A DNA stretch of 64,000 bases. It comes from Cephalopachus bancanus (Eukaryota > Chordata > Mammalia > Primates > Tarsiidae). The notes under the pieces were generated by a model. The model was given only the letters and a program-made list of their open reading frames with translations. It was not told the DNA's origin and did no database searches. Below, one piece after another: positions 33,446-44,814 of the stretch. Position 1 is the stretch's first letter, and every line of letters starts with the position of its first letter. Both the position numbers and the translations under genes were made by a program. The stretch spans positions 992,001-1,056,000 of the forward strand of contig JAPVLO010000381.1 of the NCBI GenBank assembly GCA_027257055.1, in the 5' to 3' direction.

Positions 33446-33741
33446 TTTTTTCTTTTTTTTTGAGCCGGAGTCTCACTCAGTCAACCAGGCTGGAGTGCCG
33501 TGGCACACTCACGGCCACCCCAGCATCAACCTGCTAGGCTCCAGCGATCCTTCCACCTCAGCCTTCTAAGTAGTCGGAACTACAGGTGCGCACTACCACA
33601 CCCGACTAATTTTTTTGATTTATTGTAGAGAAGAGGTCTTGCCAAGTTGCCCAGGCTGGTCTCGAACCTGCCGACTCAGCAGTCCACTCGCCCCAGCCTC
33701 CCAAAGTGCTGTGATGACAGGCTGAGCCACCGAGCCTGGCC
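33446..33741 (-). mobile_element. Alu SINE
   Basis: A full-length antisense Alu runs from TGAGCCGGAGTCTCACTCAG to CACCGAGCCTGGCC. It has no clean duplication I can fix. Confidence 0.95.
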
Positions 33742-34157
33742 CGTTTTAAGTTTTTTACCAAAGGGGCTTCATGTGCTGGCAGAGGCACCAGCAGGTATCA
33801 GGCCACGCCTCTCCGCCCACCCTGCCACTGCACACATAACACTAGCTTTGGGACACAGTCCATTTGGACAGGTGAGGACCTCTCTTTCAGCCCGAGGGGA
33901 GACTGGCATGGGTCCCAACCAGCAGCATGAGGCACGGCCTTTTTCTTACCGATGTGTCGGAGTTCTGACAGGATAGAGGCTGGGAAAAGCAGTCTGGCCA
34001 CGTGCCCACCAAGAGGAAGAGACACTCGCTTGGTGAGTGGCTGGCAGCCTTGACCAGAGCCACTTCATTCCCTTGGTGCAATCACCCTTTAAGAAGAGTT
34101 CCAGGGTCTCAGAACTGGGGAGTCACCTATTAGGAATCCTCTCATGATGAGAAAACT
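33742..34157. other. unique DNA
   Basis: No gene or repeat recognised. Confidence 0.35.
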
Positions 34158-34566
34158 GCCACCTCATGTGTCTACGTGGTGAAGGCGGTGTAGGCTCGCC
34201 TTGTGTGTCTGCCTGGGGAACGCGACGTGGTCTCACCTCGTGTCTCTGGGTAGTGAACGTGGCCTGGTCTCGCCTCGCGTCTCTGCGTAGGGAACGCCGC
34301 ATGGGCTCGCCCTGTGTGTTTGCATTGTGTAGGCAACGTGGTCTCACCTCGTGTGTCTCTGTAGTGAATGCAACATGGCCTCGTCCCGTGTGTCTGTGTA
34401 GAGAATGTGGCGTGGCCCCACCCTGTGTGTGCGTGGAGTGAGTGCTGTGTGGCCTCACCTGTGTGTTTGTGTGCTGAATGCAGTGTGGCCTCGCCCGTAC
34501 ATCTGCGTGGTGAATGTGGCGTGATCTCGCCTCATGTGTCTGCTTGGTGAATGAGATGTGGTCTGG
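34158..34566. repeat. 37-bp minisatellite, about 11 copies
   Basis: The anchor CTC(A/G)CCTCGTGTGTCT recurs at 34195, 34232, 34269, 34306, 34343, 34380, 34417, 34454, 34490, 34526 and 34563, a 37-bp period with two 36-bp steps. Units also share GTAGTGAATG(T/C). Copies are 65-85% alike by eye. The tract keeps a minus-strand frame open (His/Thr/Arg-rich, 12-13-residue repeat), which I read as a by-product. Confidence 0.93.
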
Positions 34567-36545
34567 AGTCAAGCTTCTCCCAGATCAGAAGTTTACCATC
34601 TGGGCAGTGCGCTCTAGCATGACATGACAGTGGGGGTCTGTTGGAAGGGTCCCTGCCCTGTGTACCTACTTCCTGGCCCACCCAAGTAGAGACTGCCTTA
34701 CATCAGCTGAAATGTCCTAGGAATGTTTAAATTTTCTCTTTGGCTCTCACAGGCCGCGCTGGGAGGGTTTAAGGGACAGCTCCGGCCATGTAGTTGGGGT
34801 TCCTAATGACACTGAAAGAGGCCCTCAGCATGGCAGCGCTTGGTTGGCCAGAGTATCTACATGCTGCGTGCATGGGGTGTGGAGGGGGGTTGCCTGGGGT
34901 TGTTTTTCCTGAGCCTGACGGACTCCTGGAAAGACCAAGCTTGCTCAGGCATGTCTCTGCCGTGCTGTGCCTCCACCTTCTTTTCTACCGATGGTGTCAG
35001 CTCTTACAGCCGTGAGCAGGCATGTTCTTTCCATCACTGCCCACTCGTGTGTGTGGGAAACCTGTGTGTTAATGGCACGCGTGTCATTCCTGAGAATGTC
35101 ATCCCTACTGTACCAGGGAGAAAAGGTCATCCTCCCAGATTTTATTTTTCTGATAAAAGAAGGATGTTGTGGCTTTGTATCTAGCAAACTAGAAATGTAC
35201 TAACTCTGAAACTAGCATGGTGCACTTCATAGCTCAGGGGTAAGGCCCTGGGATGTGTCTCCGTGCCCTTGCCCAAAAGTTGGCATAAGCTGGAACCAGG
35301 TGCTTTCTCACCCGTCCGGTGAGCTCCCGAGGCCAGCTGAGATGCAGCTGGATGCTTTTCAGGACAGTCTTCCGACTTTCAACACCAACATCTTTTAGTA
35401 CACGATGGCTAAAAAAAACCCTGCAGTTGTACTTCAAGCCCTTTCTCCTTATAAGGTTCTGTGGCAACACGTGACATTTCTGGCTTATGGCGGTGTCCAA
35501 CATGGATGCAGAGGGGCACAAATATCCCACATCAGCCCATTAGGGCGGCAGCCGCCGAACGATCACAGATGCCTGTTCTCAGAGGCACGTACCCACATCC
35601 GTCCTCCTACTCAGTTGGCGTGGAAGTTGGCATTTCTAGGGCTGTCCTTAAGTAAACATTCCACTTACGGCCTATAGCATCAACTCTTTGTCACTGTCCT
35701 AAAGGGCATTGTTCTTTTGACTGCAAGATTTATGTATTCAAAATAAGCGTGCGTAGACGTACATTTCCCCTGTGAAGGAAAAAGACTGGGAGTTGCTCCT
35801 TCTGCTTCAGGAATTTCCAAACTGAGAACACAAGCCAAGTTTGAGGCGGGAGGCTAAATCCACCCTGCTGTGTGTTTAAAGGGCGAGCTCCGAACAGGCC
35901 AGCACGCATTTCCTGGTCTCTAGGCTGAGTTCGGATAGGTGCTGCTAAGCTTTTTCTGAAGAATGTGAGGTTTGAAGAGTCTGGAACTGGCTGGAAGAGA
36001 CACAAGGATGAAGACAGGAGCAATAAAACGGTTTAAGGAATTAGCTCCTCTCATTTTAGGCCTGAAGCACGCTTTCCTTTTCTTGGTCCCATCCAACAGT
36101 TAAACTTGCCTGAATTTCCTTTGGGCTTTGTTCAAACTGAAGTTCCCTGTTCTAAGCATGCAGAGCTGTTGCACAGTGACATGCCTTCAGCACAGCGATT
36201 CTGCAAGCTGCTGTGCCTGGCCCCGCCCAGTGTGGAGATGTCTCTGGACTGAGGGGCTCCCCTGCTCCTCCCCCACACCGTTACAGAGCCAACTGCTTTG
36301 TCCTTACCTGTTTTACTTCCTGGTAAGTTAAAGCATTTGGCGCCTTTTATACTTATCTCTGCTTTCCTGGAATGTGAGATCCTCGAAGGCGGGAAATTAA
36401 TCTCATTTATTATATGTGTATCCCATTTACCTGGCCCCGTGTCCAAGTGATAAGTGGACAATTGTGCAGTCCTTTGGGATCCAATCACCTTCATTCTTAG
36501 TATATGGAATCAGGCTGCTATTCACTTATTGCTTACTCTAATTGA
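34567..36545. other. unique DNA, repeat-poor
   Basis: About 2 kb with no clear interspersed repeat apart from a weak MIR-like patch at 36350-36435 (GTGAGATCCTCGAAGGCGGG). No convincing exon or promoter. Confidence 0.4.
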
Positions 36546-36551
36546 GTACAC

Positions 36552-36841
36552 TTTTTTTTTGAGCTGGAGTCTCACTCTGTCACCCAGGCTGGAGTACAGT
36601 GGCACACTCACAGCTACCGCAGCCTCTACCTGCTGGACTCAGGTGATCCTTCCACCTCTGCCTTCCAAGTAGCTGGAACTACAGGCTCGCGCTACCACAC
36701 CCGGCTAATTTTTTATTTTTATTTTATTGTAGAGCCGAGGCCTCGCCAAGTTGCCTGGGCTGGGTCTTGCACCCGCTGGCTCAGGCAATATCTTGGCCTC
36801 CCAAAGTGCTGGGATGACAGGCTGAATCACCGAGCCCAGCC
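36552..36841 (-). mobile_element. Alu SINE
   Basis: A full-length antisense Alu, T-run at 36552-36560, GAGCTGGAGTCTCACTCTG to CACCGAGCCCAGCC. The region around GGCTGGGTCTTGCACCC has a one-base insertion. Confidence 0.95.
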
Positions 36842-38502
36842 AAGTAAAAATTTAATGTACATGTTCCCCCCGCCACCTGGGAGAGTTGATCATTGAACAT
36901 AGGTCATCTTTATTAAGCAGTAGATAATTTGGATGATACTTTTAAAAAATGAGATATTTATTTCTATTTTCCTATTCGGGTCACCACGACATTCCCCAGT
37001 TTACCCTTCGACCACACTGCGGGTCCTCTGGGGACAGGATTCAGCTTCTCGGGGAAGGCCGATTAGGCTCTCACCTTTGGCCAGCCTTGGGATCTGCCTT
37101 CTGTCTCTTGTTTTCATGAGGCCTTGGAAACTAAAGCTCACTGTAGCTTCTGGAAAATTCTCTCAGGGTAAGGCATCTTTAAGTGCTCTGCTTACAGGTC
37201 TGGGTTCCCACCCCATATAAATATAAGAAATCTGCTTAAATATACATGTAGTTGGTTTAAATTCCCCCTTATATGTAGGTCCTCACTTTGTGACAGCATT
37301 TCAGTGTTTTCAGAAAATGATTGTTATAATTTACTGTGCCTTTGTTTTTGGTTTGTTTTCAACGAAGACTCGAGATACCCAGCAGCCCTATGATGGGAAA
37401 CAGAAGTTCTAAAGTAGGGTTTGGATTTGGGGAAACTGTCTGTGCAGCGGATGTGTTGGGGCGGGGTCCACAGAGAAATGTTAGGAAATAATTAATGGCA
37501 CAAATGGGAAGGGCGGGGGTCTGGGCCAGAGCCCTTGGGAGAGGACCAGGGAATGGTTCAGTGTTGACCTTGTATTCGAGGGGCTGGTGGCATCCGGGTG
37601 GATGCGCTTGAGAGGTGAGTGGAAAGATGTTTCTGGGACTCAGAAGAGAAGTTAGGACTAAAGACGATTTTAGGCATCCCCCTGGAGAGGAAGCTTACGG
37701 CCCTGGAGAAAAAGAGGGGCTCGAGAGAGGGTCTGAAGAGAAGAGGGCAGGGCTGCAGGCATACCTGGCCAGGTGCCTAGGTTCCAGAGTCAGTCACAGG
37801 AAAAAACAAAGTCAGCGAACACTGCTGAGAAGGAGTCATCAGGGAGGTAGAAAGAGGGCCGAGGGAATGGCGCTGAACACACCGTGGAGGTTGGCCTCCG
37901 AGGGAGGCGGGGCTCAGACTCAAGATGGCTGACGACTGAGTCCGGGGAACACTGGGAAGAAGCTGTTGGATTTGATGCTGGGGTGGCTACCAAGGACCTT
38001 TCTGGGGTGTTTTGGTACAAAACCAGAGGAAGAGGAAGGTTGTAAGAGGTGGAGAGGAGGATGGGAAAGGAACGGGAAACAGCAAGTGTATAGACTATGC
38101 TTTTATAACACTTGGGAATGAAAGAGAAAGATGGTGGCTGGTGATCAAGGAAGGCCACTGAACGATGATCTTAGGATAAGATAAATGCATAAGGCAAGAG
38201 AGAAGATCAGAGAATTGGAAATTCAAGCCAGCCAAGGTGTGATCCTTGGACGTGGACCCTGAAGGAGTCTGGAGGAAATGGGACCCTAAACACAAGTTGG
38301 GGCTTGGATAGTATTTCAGGGGGATGGAAGCACTTCCTGTCCAAAGCCGGTAACTGGGGACAAAAAAATTGCATGATCACCGGCCAGATGACAAAGATCG
38401 CCTAGGTAGGATAGGTGCTGAAGGATGGGAAACTTAGTGGCTTAAGGAGAATAGGACAGGATAGCAGCATTTATTACAGTGAAGCTTTTAAGGAACAACT
38501 TT
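36842..38502. other. mostly unassigned DNA, purine-rich around 37.6-38.5 kb
   Basis: The G/A-rich stretch at 37940-38180 (GAGGAAGAGGAAGGTTG, then GTGGAGAGGAGGATGGG) resembles a common ancient mammalian repeat, but I cannot assign it. No exon recognised. Confidence 0.4.
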
Positions 38503-38503
38503 G

Positions 38504-38722
38504 TACCACAGGAAGTAGTAAGAGTGTGCGTACCCAAAAGTACCACAGGAAGTAGTAAGAGTGTGCGTACCCAAAAGTACCACAGGAAGTAGTAAGGCTG
38601 TGAGTATGAAAGTACCACAGAAAGTAGTAAGATTGTGGGTACCCAAAAGTATCACAGAACACAGTAAGATTGTGGGTACACAAAGGTAATACAAAAAGTA
38701 GTAAGAGTATGTGTACCCAAAA
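38504..38722. repeat. 37-bp minisatellite, about 6 copies
   Basis: The unit is TACCACAGGAAGTAGTAAGA plus GTGTGCGTACCCAAAAG. Starts are at 38504, 38541, 38578, 38613, 38650 and 38687, so 37-bp steps with one of 35. The first two units are identical; later ones diverge, so the array grew recently at its left end. Confidence 0.94.
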
Positions 38723-39940
38723 GAGATAGCATTGTCGGAATCTGTGGTTCCGGTGATATGTCAATAAGGGGACATCCCAAACAAGTGCCCCAGGATGTCC
38801 TCTCAGATCCTCTTGATCATTCCCAGCATGCCCATCATTCCTGCATTGGGGTCAGTTTGTTCCCTTTCCTTCTCTTCGATTGCAGCACTTAGCCATTTTG
38901 GAGTAGAATTCTGTGTGCGAGAATCTGTTTGGAAGGAAAGATTCATCTCTTGATTCTCTTTTGTCATCAGTAGATGGGGAAGTTTTCTTCAGCTAATAGA
39001 TACTCAAAAAATGTCTCCATAGACATTGAGAAGAAAAGGGAAATTTCAAATATTACAGAGGCTGCAAGGGGGAAGGGATATATCCAGCCTTGAATGTTGG
39101 GGAAATGGAAGTATCAAAGCCAAGTAGAAATGTTGGCTGAAGGTGACGGTCCCACCCTAACTGCTTGCTGGAGATCTCTTGAGTGAGATAAGGGGGTGGT
39201 TGCCGTTGAACTGCTTTGGGAGTTTTGTTAAACGAGATGAGAAAGGCCAAAGGTCTAAAATAGGACATCCGAGAGTGAAAAATCATATTTCCACACAAGA
39301 AGGAAACAGGCCTGAGGTAACATGTCAATAATGGCCTTATGAAATTCCTCTTGTTCTGTTATCTTGGTGAGACAAAGACTAGACTGTGGTTTCAAGAAAA
39401 CGAGCCTCAAACAGTGGCCGGCAGCCAGGGAAGAGCCAAGCAAGGGTCACTCCCTCCTCGCCCAAGTGCCACTTCCCTAGAAGTATGTTAGTACTGACCA
39501 TCAGTGAGGGGTGTCCAGGGCCCGCAGAGAAACCCAGCTTTCTCTTCGCAGGGGTGCCTAACTGGAGTTGGCTTGTTGGGGGCACTGTGTACGCAAATGT
39601 GTCCCCCTGGGGCCTCCTGTGGTGAGTTCCAGAATCTGTCAGACAGAGCTGATCTGCATGGGCAGACGAGGAGGACAGTCTGAGGAGCAGAGTCCAGCGG
39701 AAGTTTTGGCAAGGAAGCCTCCAGGACGGCGGCCTAGGCACGGCTGGGTGTCAGGCTGGCGATTCAAGGTCGCCTGTCTCCTGCTGGCTGGCTTGCAGAG
39801 ATCTTCTGTCTCAGAGGACATTTCTGCGGCTCTTCCGAATGGTGGTGAAAACCAGTTCATGTGAAGACATTATGTTATGAGTGTGTTATATTCACAATTA
39901 GGCTCCCTAGATGAGTATTTAGATGCAGAATCAAATGTGA
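38723..39940. other. unique DNA
   Basis: No repeat family recognised. Frames at 39379-39864 overlap on both strands without domains. Confidence 0.4.
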
Positions 39941-39950
39941 GGTCAGTTTT

Positions 39951-39966
39951 CTTTCTTTCTTTTTTT

Positions 39967-40007
<41 letters not shown>

Positions 40008-40293
40008 TTTGTTGGAGTCTCACTCCGTCACCCAGGCTGGAGTGCAGTGGCACACTCATGGTCACCGCAGCCTCGACCTGCTGGACTCCGGCAATCCTTT
40101 TGCCTCTGCCTACCGAGTAGCCAGAACTACGGGCACGCGCTACCATGCCCAGCTAATTTTTTTTTTTTTTTTTATTGTAGGGATGAGGTCTCACCAAGTT
40201 GCCCAGGCTGGTCTCGAACCTGCAGGCTCAGGCAATCCACTCGCCTCAGCCTCCCAAAGTGCTGGGATGACAGGCTGAACCACTGATCCTGGC
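39951..40293 (-). mobile_element. Alu SINE with expanded (CT)n tail
   Basis: The antisense Alu's T-rich tail contains a (TC)17 run at 39969-40002. The linker is a T17 run. Flanks GGTCAGTTTTC (39941) and CCTCAGCTTTC (40293) look like the duplication. Confidence 0.95.
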
Positions 40294-40618
40294 CTCAGCT
40301 TTCAACTATAAGCATTCACGTGAAGTTTTCTGATAAAGATGTGTGTGTTTCTGTCTGTACTTGAAGCAAAGGTGGGGAAGCATATGGCAACCCTGTTCCT
40401 TCTTTCCTCATCAAAACCTGTCGTATAAATGTGGGCACGAAAAGCAGGAGGTCTAAACAAGGCCTGGCCCGGCCCCCCCAGGGCTTTACCGCCCAGTGCC
40501 AGAACCTGAAGGAAGTTAGCCAGGCCAGGGGCCACCGAGGCTCATGGGTAGTGGGAGGGCCGGTGCAGGAGGACACGTCATCCCTGTGGGGCCTAAGGTC
40601 TGCATTGTTTTTTCTTTT
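40294..40618. other. unique DNA
   Basis: No gene or repeat recognised. Confidence 0.35.
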
Positions 40619-40633
40619 GAAAAGGGTAGTTCT

Positions 40634-40943
40634 AGGTCGGGAACAGTGGCTCAAGCCTGTCATTCCAGCACTTTGGGAGATCGAAGCAAGAGGATTGCCT
40701 GAGACCAGGGGTTCAAGACCAGCCTGGGCAACTTGGCAAGACCTCATCTCTGCAATAAATCAAAAATTAGCTGGGCATGGTAGCATGCACCTATAATTCC
40801 AGCTACTTGGAAGGCTGAGGCAGAAGGATTGCCGGAGCCCAGCAGGTCAGTGCTGGGGTGGCCGTGAGTGTGCCACTGCACTCCAGCCTGGGTGATGGAG
40901 TGAGACTCCAACTCAAAAGAATTTTTTTTAAAAAAGAAAAACT
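40634..40943 (+). mobile_element. Alu SINE
   Basis: A sense Alu, AGGTCGGGAACAGTGGCTC to GACTCCAACTCAAAAGAA. GAAAAGGGTAGTTCT (40619) and GAAAAGGTAGTCCTT (40944) form the target duplication. Confidence 0.96.
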
Positions 40944-41211
40944 GAAAAGGTAGTCCTTTATGAAAAAAATAGCTGGAATCTGTTTCCTACTACATGTTTG
41001 AAGAGCCAGGTCATGTGCTTTTTCTCAAATCATTATAATTCCAAGTAAAGACTCAAACCTGTAGAAGACAAGAGATGATATGAAGACAATAGTGTGGGTT
41101 TTGATGGAGTCCTAGAATGTAGTTTGTTGTCTTTCTTCCAGATTAGTGCCCTTCTCACGACATCATGCCCAGCACTTTCTGAGGTACACAAGGGGTATAA
41201 AAGATGACTTG

Positions 41212-41504
41212 AGCCCGGGCTTAGTGGCTCAACCTGTTATCCCAGCACTTTGGGAGGCCGAAGCTAGTAGATTTCCTAAACTCGCGGGTTTGAGACCAGC
41301 CCAGGCAACTTGGTGAGACCTCATCTCTTCAATAAATCAAAAATTAGCCAGAAATGGTAGCACGTGCCTGTAGTTCCGGCTTCTTGGAAGGCTGAGGCGG
41401 AAGGATCGCTGGAGCCCAGCAAGTCGATGCTGGGGTAGCCATGAGTGTGCCATTGCACTCCAGCCTGGGCGACGGAGTGAGACTCCAACTTAAAAAAAAA
41501 AAAG
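41212..41504 (+). mobile_element. Alu SINE
   Basis: A full-length sense Alu, GCCCGGGCTTAGTGGCTCAA to GACTCCAACTT plus A-run. Confidence 0.95.
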
Positions 41505-41689
41505 AAAGAACAACTTGGTGTGTGAATCAGCCCTTGCTTCAGAGCAAGGCTGTTATTGTCCACTTAGAACAAAAAATGGAGAGCATGACCAGAAGTCGTT
41601 TAAATGATAAACTTGATCTATATAATATTTTGGCTCCCTACCCTCACCCCACAAAAAACCAAATCATTCTTTCAGCTTCTGAAGAGCTA

Positions 41690-41725
<36 letters not shown>

Positions 41726-42760
41726 AAGTAGTATTTATTAAGGAGACAGAAAAGCTCCCACAGTCGGAGGGGACCTGAAAGAAGGTTGCCCTGAAGAGCT
41801 GCTGTTTATGAGCAAATCATGTGTGCATCCGCAACCTCCCCGCACCTCCGAACTTCAGCTCGAGCAGACCCTCACAGCCACACTCGGCATGCCCCGAGCC
41901 CCAGAAGCCGAGGGAGGGAGGAGGTCAGGGCTGGGACAAGAAGGAGCCAAGTTAAAGCAAACTCCGAATTCAGTGGAGAGAGTGGGTGAAGCAACCACCA
42001 AAAAATGCATCTAGAGGCCGTCAATAACAGGTTTCGACAGCATTTTTGAGACATTCCAAGCCAGTCTCAGGAGGTCTAAGCCTGATCCCAAGAACACCAA
42101 GAAGAAGGCTGTGTCTAAGTCAGCCTAAAATTTTGCTCAATCTGGGAGCCATCAGTGTGAAGACCACAAACCCAAAACATCAGAACCAATAGCCTTTCTC
42201 CTTCTAAGAGTTCAGGAGCTTAGGTTTGGGGAAATTATTTGAGGTCGCATTCACCGACCAGTTCCTGAATTATTTTCACTAAGAACTGGAATTATGAATT
42301 GCTCAACTCATATGCCAAATCCGTGGCATGTAAGCCGGGCAGGGATGGGGAGGGCTCATTAGGTAACAGCCCATACAGTCTGTCTTGAGCAACTGGGCGA
42401 CTTCTTTTAGGATTGCTGGGAACGCTGAGCCCCGACCACACTGGTGAGTCTGCTGTAAAATGAGCTCTGTCCTTTATAGATGTGGAAAGGCAGATTCCCA
42501 GGGCAGAGTGACTTCCTGGAAGTGACACAGCTGCTCTGCAGCAAAAAATGGCCAGAGTGTGCAGGCTTCTGTACCTGGGCTCAGGCCAGTTGCTGTATGC
42601 TGTTCTCAGTAATGCCTCCCAGGACAATGACTGAGGTGAACAGTGAGAGTCTTTCCCAAATCAGAGTATAATCTTCATTTGAAAGTTTCCCCCCATAAAA
42701 CAATAAATATTTTCATCTGTTAGTAGCCTCTGCCACTCTGCTTCTCAAGAACAAGAAGAT
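41505..42760. other. unique DNA with a TG tract and a MIR-like patch
   Basis: (TG)15 at 41692-41722. GGAAAGGCAGATTCCCAGGG (42484) followed by GTGACTTCCTGGAAGTGACA and CAGCTGCTCTGCAGC resembles a MIR core. No exon recognised. Confidence 0.45.
41692..41722. repeat. (TG)n microsatellite
   Basis: A pure run of about 15 units. Confidence 0.96.
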
Positions 42761-43053
42761 GGCCAGGCTCGGTGGCTCAGCCCATCATTTCAGCACTTTG
42801 GGAGGCCAAGGCGAGTAGACTGCCTGAGCCCGCAGGTTTGAGACCAGTCCGGGGAACTTGGTGAGATCTCGTCTGTAGAATAAATCAGAAATTAGCCGGG
42901 CGTGGTAGCGCGCATCTGTAGTTCCAGCTACTTGGAAGGCTGAGACGAGGGATCGCCAGAGCCCAGGAGGTCAATGCTGGGGTGGCCGTGCGCACAACAC
43001 TACACTCCAGTCTGGGTGATGGATGAGACATCGGCTCAAAAAAATAAAAATAA
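42761..43053 (+). mobile_element. Alu SINE
   Basis: A sense Alu, GGCCAGGCTCGGTGGCTCAG, ending in an A-rich AAATAAAAATAAAAA tail. AAGAAGATG flanks both ends (42753 and about 43055). The right arm is short by a few bases. Confidence 0.95.
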
Positions 43054-43065
43054 AAAGAAGATGAC

Positions 43066-44290
43066 CGAGCAAATGTGAACATTCTAAAATTAACTCGTAA
43101 GGGTCAACAGGTATGTTTCTCACAGACATATGCCTGTGGCTGTTTCAACTCTGTAGGCATCCAGCAACATCTTATTTTAGCAGAACTGCCTGGTGCTCCT
43201 ATAATAGAGTGAAATACAATGGTGTGCAAAAACTCACAACTCCATGTCCCTACAGCCTGAACAAGCTTGGACCCACGAGCCATCGGGTAAGGCACTTCCA
43301 GACTCGTGGAGGTTATAACCAATGGAAATAGTCAAAAAGTATTTATCATTTACACCCTGCCTATGTCCAAGGAGGATTTGAGCAAGAATGCATCCAAGCC
43401 CATCTAAAGCTGTCCTCAACAAGAGAGGGTAATTCACGTTGGGAATTTCGTAAGCTGAACACTATTTCTACATTGGTCACCATGGTGACCACAAACAAGC
43501 AAGGTCGACGGAGTGATGGCAGGGGAGGGTGTGTGGTCTGCAGATCTGATCTTCTTATCATGAACAAAGCGGCAGCTCAAAAGGTGGGTGGCGGTAGCTG
43601 GCACACGCCTGACGGGCACCAGGGATCCAGGAATTCGCACAGTGGGCAAAGGAAGGGGCGGGCCCTTTTCAGCAGTTCAATGAGAAATAATATCCAAGAG
43701 ATAGGATATCCTGTATGTTCATGTTGCTTGCCTCTGCAGTCGAGTTTTGATTCTTTTTCAGAGCAAGCGTTGGGAACAGACTGTGGCTATTTAGTCACTG
43801 AGGGGCACTTGATTCTGGTAGAATAGTTCACTCTTAATTTTTCAGTTGAGTTAGACAAGAGCTCATTGCAGGAGGATTAAACCCTTGGAAACAGCTCCGT
43901 CCAGCGTACTGTTCCAGGTTCCCGCTGAAGCATGGACAATGTGTTTATTTGACATAATAAATACCACCACCCGTTTTGTTCCAGGGGCCCAGAGGCGGTG
44001 TGCCTGCCCACGAAGTTCTCGCCGTTGTTTATACGTATGGAAACACTGCTCTGTTTTATTGGATGGGGCCATGAGAGCTTCTTTCTGAAATAGAAAATGT
44101 AGAGGGCTGGGCGTCCCTCTATGCATCTGAGCAGAGAAGCCAGGGCAGGCTCAGCCTCCAAATGCCTGGTTGTTTTCAACTCCAGAGAGCAAAGGGGGTG
44201 GTGCTGATTGAAAGAGTGTGTCTTCACTTAGGAGCCCAGAGCTTGACTTGGTATTACTGGCAAATCCATTGAGGCCCATGTCATTTATAT
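43066..44290. other. unique DNA, repeat-poor
   Basis: About 1.2 kb with no interspersed repeat recognised. Short frames on both strands only. Confidence 0.4.
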
Positions 44291-44292
44291 AA

Positions 44293-44314
44293 ATGTGTGT
44301 GTGTGTGTGTGTGT
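44293..44314. repeat. (TG)n microsatellite
   Basis: About 11 units flanked by ATATAAA and ATACATA. Confidence 0.93.
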
Positions 44315-44572
44315 ATACATAATAACATACACTATTAGAATAGATTGGAGGGCTTGGCATGTACCATGGACTGGAGAAAGCGGAAACCAAACAAAACCAC
44401 TCTGGTAGCCAAATCAAAGTGCCAGAACACGGCGGGGTCAAGGAAGCGCTAATTAAGCCACCAGCCGTTTTGTTGTTTCTTGGTGGTGTTTTTTTGTTTT
44501 TGTTTTTTTAAATGCATACTCTACCACATGAGGAAGACAACTGTATGAAATACACGCTTGCGGTGCCTTTGA

Positions 44573-44612
44573 GTGTGTGTGTGTGTGTGTGTGTGTGCGT
44601 GCTTGTGTGTGT
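44573..44612. repeat. (TG)n microsatellite, interrupted
   Basis: A TG run interrupted by GCGTGCT. Confidence 0.94.
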
Positions 44613-44753
44613 AACACAGCCATCTTTCCAAACAGCTGAAAACTCCCTGTCCCTGACGATTTCCAAAAGGTGCTCCTTAAATGGGCATAAGTAACTGGGA
44701 TCGGGAGGGAGCCGCGGAGGAGGCTGAGTCAGAGGGCCTGTGAAGGCCAGCCC

Positions 44754-44755
<2 letters not shown>

Positions 44756-44810
<55 letters not shown>
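44756..44810. repeat. (TG)n microsatellite
   Basis: A pure run of about 27 units, directly followed by GGCGCGAGGGGCGGGGC. Confidence 0.97.
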
Positions 44811-44812
<2 letters not shown>

Positions 44813-44814
44813 CG

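Noticed and set aside
34123..34572. 149-codon repetitive minus-strand frame
   Set aside because: It is the translation of the 37-bp minisatellite and begins and ends with the array.
34158..38722. CRISPR-like 37-bp repeats
   Set aside because: Units are contiguous with no spacers, units diverge, and the host is clearly a primate genome. These are minisatellites.
43249..43295. Possible small exon between CCCTACAG and GGGTAAGG
   Set aside because: Acceptor and donor are short matches in unique DNA with no neighbouring exons or open frame to support them.
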